From Morella rubra (taxonomy: Eukaryota > Streptophyta > Magnoliopsida > Fagales > Myricaceae), in NCBI GenBank assembly GCA_003952965.2, contig CM025850.1, positions 20,455,552-20,519,551 of the forward strand: a stretch of DNA of 64,000 nt. Direction: 5' to 3'. Positions 56,346 to 64,000 of the stretch are shown piece after piece. The notes beneath the pieces were generated by a model. The model worked only from the letters and a program-made list of their open reading frames with translations. It had not been told where the DNA came from and did no database searches. The first letter of the stretch is position 1. Each line of letters starts with the position of its first letter. Position numbers and translations under genes: made by a program.

Positions 56346-57082
56346 AGGTGAGTCTATGTGATTAATTTTGTGATTCATATGCTACTGTTGTAAGAGACTA
56401 TTTATGTTGTTGTGAGTTAGGGTAGGTATTTTCATGTTGATCCATCGTGGTATGCTGGAATGGGAGTTTGTGGATTTGGTGTGCAGCAAACCAGATCTTC
56501 TCACTTTATATTGTGAGCAAAAGTGAGTAGCAGACGTAAAATATTTAAGTAAAGAGGGGATAGGCCACTTAAAGCCGTTCCAAGAGGAAAGTTGAGTCAC
56601 ACCTGTTCTGGTCTGAGGTCTCCTAGTTTGGCAATCTGCGTGACTAGGCCTGGTACTGTTGCCTGTGAGACCAGGTCTGCTGCTGCTCGTTGAAGGACAG
56701 TGTCATCCATATCAAGTAGTAACAGCGTGGAGATCGTAAAAGAAGTTCCTACTCCTACCGGTGCTTCGACTGATAAGCCTCGAAACCGTTTACGAAGAGG
56801 ATTACTTTGACAGACGAGGAAGAGGGCTCACCTATCACCCGAACAGAGCAGTAGCATGCACAGAGATCCTCTTGAGGGATCATCCTCTTCCCCTCTGAAG
56901 GTGAGTCGTCTTTTGGGTTGCAAGAAGTGATGGTAGCTATGAAAAGGTAAATTGGTGTGGCTGGTCCTTCTGCCACTCCAACAGAGAGTCGAAACCAAAG
57001 TTGGGGAACTAGTCCTTCTGCTCAGCCAATGGAGAGTCCAGAGCTGCCTCCGTCGCCTATGGCCTCTTCGGGGTAAGCTGAA
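56346..57082 (+). other. Linker of the decayed gypsy-type ORF
   Basis: A possible intron-like stretch (56346-56600) is followed by sequence that is partly in frame with the next ORF (PMESPELPPSPMASSG-stop-AEMEGHG), with stops at 56948 and 57074. The coding origin is likely but not proven. Confidence 0.4.
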
Positions 57083-58051
57083 ATGGAAGGCCATGGCGTA
57101 ACGGGTTCGATTGGTGTTGGTGTTGGCACTGGTTCTAATCTTGTCCCAGAGGTGTTCGAGCAAGTGGAGAAAATGTTACCAAAGTTTTCCTCCTACACTT
57201 CTACTGTGAGTCAGCTTGTCCACTGGCTACTAATAGATTTTTGGACAGCTACTGCTAGGTTACAAGCTGAATAGTCTTCTGTCTAGAGACAGCACACTGC
57301 TCTTGAAGAGTTGCTTTGAGAGCCCATGAGGGAGAGAGACGATGTCTCAGTCTACCATGATGGCCAAGGTGTTGTGGATGTCTTGTGTGTGCAGTTCTGT
57401 GCCCTAAGGTCAGAGGTAGAAGGGCTGAGGTCCCAGCACATAGCTGGTGTTACTACGGAAGGACAACTGTCTGTCGATATGTCGCGGTTGTCGAGCGAAT
57501 TGGAGCAACAGTAGGCTGATCGGCTGAGGATGGAGGCAGAGTTTAAGGAAAGCCATTTGAAGGTCGACTAGTTGAAGAGGGAGGGTCTGATGAAGGACAA
57601 TGAGTTGACGGAGCTGACCAGTATTGCCGCTATAGAGAAGTCATTGTAGGAAGGTGCCGCTCGCCATAGCTTGCGCGCTTCTAAAAGAGGAGACATGCTG
57701 CAAATGCAACTGGCGAAAGCTCAAGATGATGTAAGGGCGTACAAGCGTAGACTGTGGCAGTCACCGCACGAGCTATAGCTTGCTGAGACAGGCCTTATAG
57801 AAGAGTGGTTGGCAAACTTTAATTCTACTTTTGACATGTAGGTGGAGATAGCCGAGGAGAAGTTTCCTGGCGTAGACTTGTCAGACCTGAAGGCTGAAGA
57901 CTATGTCGACAAGGCTAGTGCTAAAGTAGGATATCCTTTAGTTGAAGAGGCGCCAGATGTGGAGCTCGGAAGCGCTATCCCCAAGGTTGCGGTTGAGGAT
58001 GAGGGAGCCAGCATAGCTTTCCCAGTTTCCGTGTCTATAAATTCGCCCTAG
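57083..58051 (+). pseudogene. Coiled-coil part of the decayed gypsy-type ORF, nine in-frame stops and no frameshift
   Basis: One reading frame stays in register over 969 bases and encodes a charged, heptad-rich protein (ALRSEVEGLRSQHIAGVTTE, LSRLSSELEQ is close to its middle, MQLAKAQDDVRAYKRRL). It is broken by nine stops: TAG at 57272, 57284, 57512, 57569, 57647, 57776, 57839 and 58049, and TGA at 57317. Each would be a Gln (CAG) or Arg (CGA) codon after one C-to-T reversal. The protein resembles the C-terminal half of plant gypsy-type transposon ORFs. The adjacent frames have no such register. Confidence 0.55.
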
Positions 58052-59689
58052 CCGATTCTGGAGGTTTTCCTTGCTGACCTGACGGGTGGGGATGCATCAC
58101 TAGCATCTATTGACCAGGTGGCGTGTCACGCCCTGTGCCAGTACTTACCCCCTAAGCTCTCTTATCGTAATGGAATGCACACAACGGGATTACAGCACGA
58201 ATAAATCTAATAAATGGCTTTAAAAACAAGCTGAGCGGAAATAGTGTCTTGAAATGTATAGTATATTAGGAAGGAAAAATAATAGTTTTCAGGGATTTAG
58301 TAAACAAGTCACACGGAAATTAAATATGGAAAATAAAATGGATTAATTAAGGAGATTTCAAAACTACAGTTAAAAATTTAAAAGTAGGTTGTGGCGTAAG
58401 GAGGGACAGAATAAAAGGAATTACACTTACATATTGATTTTTTGGTATACAGGTTGCAAAGAAACAAAAATCCTTTACGAAAAGATACAAAAGTAATGAG
58501 ATATAAATACAACATACAAAAATAAGTAAAAAATGGAAAGTTGTTACAACTTTCTATCCCACCACACCCATGAAACCGGCTAACAGTAACAGACCTAAAC
58601 AACAAAATGACTACCACTATGTCTAGTCTTCTCCCACTCAGTGTCGGAGTTTAGGTCGATAATCTCATTATCCCGGTGCCCTTCGCCGCGGAGCTGGTGG
58701 AGGAGGGACAACGTGCAGAAGAGTCGGATCAACATAGACCAAACCGAAATCCTCAACTCGAGGAACTGGAGTGCAGGTGGATCCTTGAGGTACCAATGGG
58801 GCTCGTATCCCACGAATACTCAAAAGATTCGGTGACATAAGTCCATAATTTAACCACTATTATGTAGGGATCAACATCCAAAGTCTGCTCGCTCATAAAT
58901 GTCAGCATCTGGTATGTCTGATGTCCACGACAGTACATACAAAAGATTAAACAATAAAAGGGGTGAGTCCTATTGACTCAGTAAAGGGAAAAAAAGAATA
59001 TGCCACACAAAACATATAAGCATGATTAATCAAAATAATCTGCAAGCATCAATAACACTAAACAAGAAAATGATGCAATGCAAGAATGATGCATCTGTTT
59101 TTGGTCACTGTACTTTCTTTCTTTTCTATTTTCCGTTTGTCGAGGTGTCCTTTAATCGCTCTGTCTAACCCCAGAGTCAGGGTTGTTCGTCACTCCTCTC
59201 CTGGGACTTGTCCCATGCCCCGCACCAGGACCCCTATCAAGCGTATACTGTTTCACGCAGGGATACCAACACTATCCTTTCAGTGGCGGCTTGCATTATC
59301 CCACTGTATTGGTACCGTCACCCTTCATCAGACCACCTCTGGTATGGGTTTCATTCCGGTCATGTGGTCATTTTGGTCAATAGCTTCCCCATACCCATGA
59401 TATGTTATGTTGATATGCAACAGGCATCAAAATGAGCAATTAATTCATGAACCAATTGTCATATAAAATAAAGCAACCTAAATTCACAGTAACTTTTCTT
59501 AATCCATAGGTGGTGTTCATTCATGATATTCATGCATTAGACTCGGTCCAACCTAACATGTACCACATGCTCTTAATAGGCAAGTCCAACAACTTATACA
59601 TTAAGTTATTTTTATTCATTGCTAACCAATAAGGACTGGCTGTCTTTAAAAGAAATGATTTTAGAGCTCTTGGCTAGTTTCAAAAGAAA

Positions 59690-59965
59690 TCCTCCCTGAG
59701 CACGTTGTATAAAAATCTTCCGGGCATATTTTATAAAAGTCTTCCCGGGTACGTTTTAGCAAAGTCTTCCTAGGTACATTTTAGCAAAGTCTTACTGGGC
59801 ATAGTTTATAAAAGTCTTCCCGGGCATTTAAAAATAAAAGCTTTCCGATTATTGAAAAACAAGGTTTTCCCGGGTAGTCAAAATAAAAGCTTTCCCGATC
59901 ATTGAAAAACAAGGTTTTCCCGAGTAGTCAAAATAAAAGCTTTCCCGATCATGTATAAAAGAGTT
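59690..59965. repeat. Tandem repeats within LTR F, CTTCCCGGG type
   Basis: First come about five units of roughly 30 bases with AAAGTCTTCCCGGGCA-like cores. Then come units of about 55 bases (AAAATAAAAGCTTTCCCGAT, then TTGAAAAACAAGGTTTTCCC) repeated two to three times. Confidence 0.8.
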
Positions 59966-60699
59966 TTTCTTTCTCAAACTTCACGACACAAAGGCTCTAG
60001 CCCTAAGTGATCCACCCAATGTCTCTTAGTTCTTTCTCCTTCGCATTTTATCACAGCGATACGAATGGGTTACTAGTCTTTTCTCATCTCATGGCAAAAG
60101 TCACATTTTAAGCACTACCCGAACCACCCCAATACCCCTCTTTAAGACAACTCTACACCCTTACCTCAGTCGAGTGTATGTTGCCTTTCCTTGAACGAAA
60201 ACACCTCGGTCTCGTTTCCCTTTGGTTCTCCTTCCTCTTTCCTTTGGTCAGGTGGTCTCTCTCACGTAGCTCTCCCTTCCTTTCTTTGTATCGGTGTGGC
60301 GAAAATTATATATGTCTCGAAGCACTCCACTTCACGTCTCTCTCTTTTTCTTCTATTCTTCTAGTTGATACTATAAGTAGAAAGCAACGAATTCACGGTG
60401 TACTCCCCCTACCAGCCTATAGGTCTAGACCCAATCATTAGAGAGAGAGAGGGATAACGAGGTCGTACACGTCTGCTGCCACCAGAATCTTCATCTCGTA
60501 CGTCTATGTACACGCAACACGCCAAAAAAAAAAAGAGAGCCAATGGCCAACTTCACCTAGGAGGTCGAATAAAGAGGAAGGAAGTAAAACGTGAGATGAG
60601 ATAAGAGTGCATTTAATGCTGTGCGTACGGTTTAGGACACGTAAACATAGCATGCAAAAAGCCAGTTTCACTAACGTATAAGCTAGGCATACTGAAAGC

Positions 60700-60960
60700 T
60701 CAAGCAGCCCAGGGTCTAGGGCTGAAACAGCCCGAGGTATTGGGCTGAAACCGCTCGGGGTCCAGGGCTTACACAGCCCGGGGTCGAGAACTCATACTTC
60801 TCCAAAGTCAGAATCAATAATTGGGGTTGAGAGCTCAAATGCTCGGGGTCAAGAACTCAACTGCTCGGGGTCGAGAACTCGATTACTCGAGGGTTGAAAA
60901 ACTCGACTGCTCGGGGTCGAGAGCTCAAACTGCTCATCTAATCAACCCGGGGTGCAACAC
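60700..60960. repeat. Tandem repeats within LTR F, CTCGGGGTC type
   Basis: About ten imperfect units of 20-27 bases carry CTCGGGGTCGAGAACTC or CAGCCCGGGGTC-like cores. Many units have the CGAGAACTC/GAGAGCTC variant. Confidence 0.8.
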
Positions 60961-61157
60961 TCAGACCTGACTTACCAGGGTTTTACAGGCTTGCCCTGAT
61001 CATCCCAATTACCTTCTTGAATGTAAACACAAATAAAGGTGTAAATGGAGGAGAATTAAAGATGTACGAAGAATAATTGAAGTAAGAAAATTCAACACGT
61101 TACTATTTATATTATCTAACATATATACCAAATAAGTGCACAAAGAGGGGTGTTACA

Positions 61158-61170
61158 TTCTCCCTCTCTT
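61158..61170 (-). other. Polypurine tract of element F
   Basis: On the minus strand AAGAGAGGGAGAA directly precedes TGTAACACCCC, which fixes the LTR start. Confidence 0.65.
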
Positions 61171-62070
61171 AAGAATAATTTCGTCCTCGGAATTGTGTGA
61201 GTTCAAAAATTTACAAAGTTTTCATAGTACGTTACAACTACAAAACAAAACAAAATATATATAGCTTTACTAGGCTAGTTGTTCTCAGGTCAGGTCCTGC
61301 CTGACTTTCGGAGGCTTGTTTTTGTATTCTGTTTCTTCTATGCAGAACCTTCCTCAGAGGCAGATTCCACTCATCATTTTCCAATTCTCCAGCTGGTGTT
61401 TTTTCACACGCCCGTGATTAGTAAACATCCCACGGCATGCTCCTAGTTGCCCCATACACCTAGTTCGCTGCGGTACGTCCTACTTTCTTCACCAAAATCC
61501 CTTCTCATATTTAGACATTAGTGTGGTTCTCATCATGCTAGATACAGTATCGAACACGTATAAAGATCCACTACATACCACCTTGAATTTTCTCTTTCAA
61601 ACACCAAATACCATGCAATAACTCAGATCAACGACAATCATAAACCCTAAAATCAGTAAATAGATGGATATCACACGCATTTCTCTCAACTCCCAAGATC
61701 CTCTTCTAATTCACTGGTCTTCCAAAGTACTATCACCAATTCGTTGTGGTCCATTCTCGCTCCATGATATGCACTAGTTCCCTATATATGCACAAACTTC
61801 TCCCACATACTCACGCTTCGCACTGTCCAATTGACGAGCGGGATCCATGCCACTATTTCTTAGCATCGATTGCATGAACTATGCATCCCTCCACTCCGTG
61901 TAGTGCCAAATATTCTACTGTCCTACCTTCTCAAAAATCCATAGTCCCCACAAATCGCAGATTAATTTTATCAACATTCTTTCCAACCGCTTATCCCTTT
62001 ACGGGCGTTACCTCTTTAAAATACACTTACGCCTCACTTGAAACTCCAATCACGCGCTGACATCGCAACT
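61171..62070 (-). other. 3' internal part of element F, no gene recognised
   Basis: The minus strand next to the polypurine tract reads CCGAGGACGAAATTATTC, typical of sequence just after pol in Del-type elements. No open frame is supported up to the assembly gap. Confidence 0.45.
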
Positions 62071-62229
62071 NNNNNNNNNNNNNNNNNNNNNNNNNNNNNN
62101 NNNNNNNNNNNNNNNNNNNNNNNNNNNNNNNNNNNNNNNNNNNNNNNNNNNNNNNNNNNNNNNNNNNNNNNNNNNNNNNNNNNNNNNNNNNNNNNNNNNN
62201 NNNNNNNNNNNNNNNNNNNNNNNNNNNNN
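62071..62229. other. Assembly gap (159 N)
   Basis: An unbroken run of N. Sequence on the right side, from 62253, repeats 52769-54533. Confidence 0.99.
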
Positions 62230-62252
62230 GTTTGAGAGCATAACATCTCACA

Positions 62253-64000
62253 TCACCCTTTTTCAACTCTAAATTTGTCCAAATTTTCTTGGATTATCCA
62301 CGTCTTCCTCTCAGGATGCAACACCGCACACAAATTTTCACAAATGTTAGGTACTAATGTTAGGCACTTTCGTTTGCAAAAGTATTTTAGATTATAATGA
62401 ATGCAAATAAATTCACAAAACAAACATCCAAAATCTCAAAAAATCTTAAGTCAACACACCAATAACTTTAACTCAACTCCCAAAATTTCACAAGAACTCC
62501 AATACTTATTTTTTAAAAATATATAACAAATCTTCTCTTTGTTGGAATATGCCCTCAAAACCAAGTTATTAGAATAATTATGAGATAATTATTTCTTTTA
62601 TCGTCACATGTATTTATTTCTTATCGGGTATAATGTTGTAACATAAGATATTACACACTTATATTGTTAAGTGAAATTATAAAAAATCATGCCGATGATT
62701 AATGAATCAAAAGCAGGGAGTATGACTTCTTGATTCCCTATTAATGAGTTACAAAATTGTGAATTAAGAATTATATGAGCTAAATCGTGATATTATTCTG
62801 GTTCTATTAGCTCATGTGGAATATAGTATGGTGGAAGGATAAATAACAAATAATTGTTAGCAAAAGGGATTTCACGAAAATAGTCTCATTATCTCGGGGG
62901 TCAATTGTGATATGTTAATGGACATTATCACAATTTGTAGAAGCCCATGATTTTGGAATACAAAATATAAGGGAGTTAAATGAAAAATAGTTTTTTATTA
63001 TGATCCTACGACCGAGATTTGAGATCCCTAAAGATCCCACGCATAAGCATAGGAGAAGCTTTGAGTAAGCCATTATAAATAGCTTAAAACTTCATTTGAG
63101 AGAGAAGAAGTCATTTTTGCGAGAATCATTCTCTCTCTAAAAACTCTCTTTCTCGACTTCTCTCTCAAGAACTACATGCATCGATTTGTAGGGGGCAGAA
63201 TGCTTGGGCTGCTTGATTTCAACGATCTAGATTTCTGCTGTGAAATCTTACACTCTTTCCATATTTTTTCCAAACTCTAATACTTTTTTTGTTAAAAATT
63301 TATCAAATCATCTCTCTCTATACTATTTTTCAAACTCCAAAAAAATTGAATATATTAAAACTTTTCACAACTTTTACATAAAACTTTATAAAACTTCAAT
63401 CTACATAAATATTCACAAATCTATCAACAATTTTAAAATTTTTACAAGTTTTTATAATACCAATATCCCCTTAGTATTGTCATCCTATTTATTTTTATTT
63501 CTTAAATAAAAATAATAAAATTTTCTATTTGTTCTTTAGAAACTCATTTTTCAATGACTAAAGTCACTATCACTGCGTTATTTGAGTAAACTTGACTGGG
63601 TAATAGGCAGTAGGCTGACCACTCCCAACCAAAAAGCATATAACTGTGATTAGAGAAAGAAACGCATATAACTCTGATCGTTTTGGGTGGTACCGAAAAG
63701 TACAACTTAGAAAAAACAATTTCCTTCTATATATTTGGGGCATATGAGAACATTATTTTTGACATACGTCTATCCAACCCCATACTCAGTTAAGCTAATT
63801 AGTGTGTCCAGCCCAATACTCAAAAATCGAGCACAATAAATTGGGCATTTTTACCGGACAAAGAACAATATCAACTTATTAACTTTTACTTTTCTTTTCT
63901 TTTTGACACCCAACATGTTGTAATAAGCCCCTATTATAAATGGGATTTAGTAGCAACATTATCTCAGATATCTATTGTCTTCCTTGATCGATATACAATA
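62253..64000 (+). repeat. Direct duplicate unit, second copy (cut by window end)
   Basis: It matches 52769-54533, with single-base indels mainly in A/T runs. It includes a second copy of the solo LTR with the same flanks. It starts 24 bases after the gap. Confidence 0.9.
62540..63252 (+). repeat. Copia-type solo LTR, second copy (713 bp)
   Basis: Same ends and same CTCTT flanks as 53060-53774, so the duplication postdates the LTR insertion, or both are one locus represented twice. Confidence 0.82.

Larger units (their letters stand above)
58124..61157 (-). repeat. 3.0-kb LTR of element F (3' LTR, minus)
   Basis: On the minus strand it starts TGTAACACCCCTC at 61157, just after a polypurine tract, and ends CAGGGCGTGACA at 58124. 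The length and the 3' end text (CCGAGGACGAAATTATTCTTA upstream, which is 21 bases here and given only as an approximate motif of CGAGGACGAAA) fit long-LTR Del/Tekay-like elements. It holds two tandem-repeat blocks. Confidence 0.6.

Noticed and set aside
57083..58051. Reassigned TAG codon (TAG read as Gln) that keeps the frame usable
   Set aside because: Plant nuclear genes do not use this code, one TGA and a nearby TAA are also present, and upstream parts of the ORF have frameshifts. Deamination is the simpler reading.

Overview
This is nuclear DNA of a flowering plant, probably a eudicot. It is AT-rich and dense in LTR retrotransposons of plant lineages: Del/Tekay-like and other Ty3/Gypsy elements, a Tat-like element and Ty1/Copia remnants. 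It also holds plant CACTA and hAT DNA transposons. The only host-gene traces are broken pieces of plant families: a cationic amino acid transporter, a TIP-type aquaporin and an LRR receptor-like protein. I see no intact host gene, rRNA, tRNA or CRISPR array. Almost every line of coding sequence is decayed.

Layout. 1-12636 is a large inverted repeat. Two divergently oriented copies of one Del/Tekay-like Gypsy element (A1 minus, A2 plus) sit at the same target site inside a Copia-LTR-like sequence. A short transporter exon lies in the single-copy spacer (6389-6816). 12637-18470 is a nearly complete chromodomain Gypsy element (B, minus) whose two flanks do not belong together. 18471-19471 is a family-A gag fragment (A3). 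19472-23180 is the 5' half of another Gypsy element (D, plus).

23181-31745 is a large CACTA-like element. It carries clusters of the palindrome GATCGATC, a broken plant-transposon ORF, a transposase with its catalytic core deleted, and a Transposase_24-type second gene. A family-A solo LTR (25610-27028) is nested in it. 31746-35406 is another truncated family-A element (A5). 36300-40040 is a second element built like the left half of the GATCGATC element, but its repeats are TCCGGA/TTCGGA.

40140-49830 is a mosaic. It holds an aquaporin fragment split by a clean solo LTR, a non-autonomous hAT with a perfect 8-bp target duplication, a Copia remnant, the 5' part of a Tat-like element, and an internally deleted LRR receptor-like pseudogene. 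49831-51805 is a non-autonomous CACTA with clear TIRs and a 3-bp target duplication. 52769-54533 recurs almost exactly at 62253-64000, just after a 159-base run of N. Between them lie a decayed gypsy-type transposon ORF (55561-58051) and a 3.0-kb LTR (58124-61157, minus).

The genes do not form a pathway. The window records nested insertion, LTR-LTR recombination, inverted duplication and decay. The most unusual item is the pair of related elements that share gene order and hairpins but carry different short palindromic repeats.
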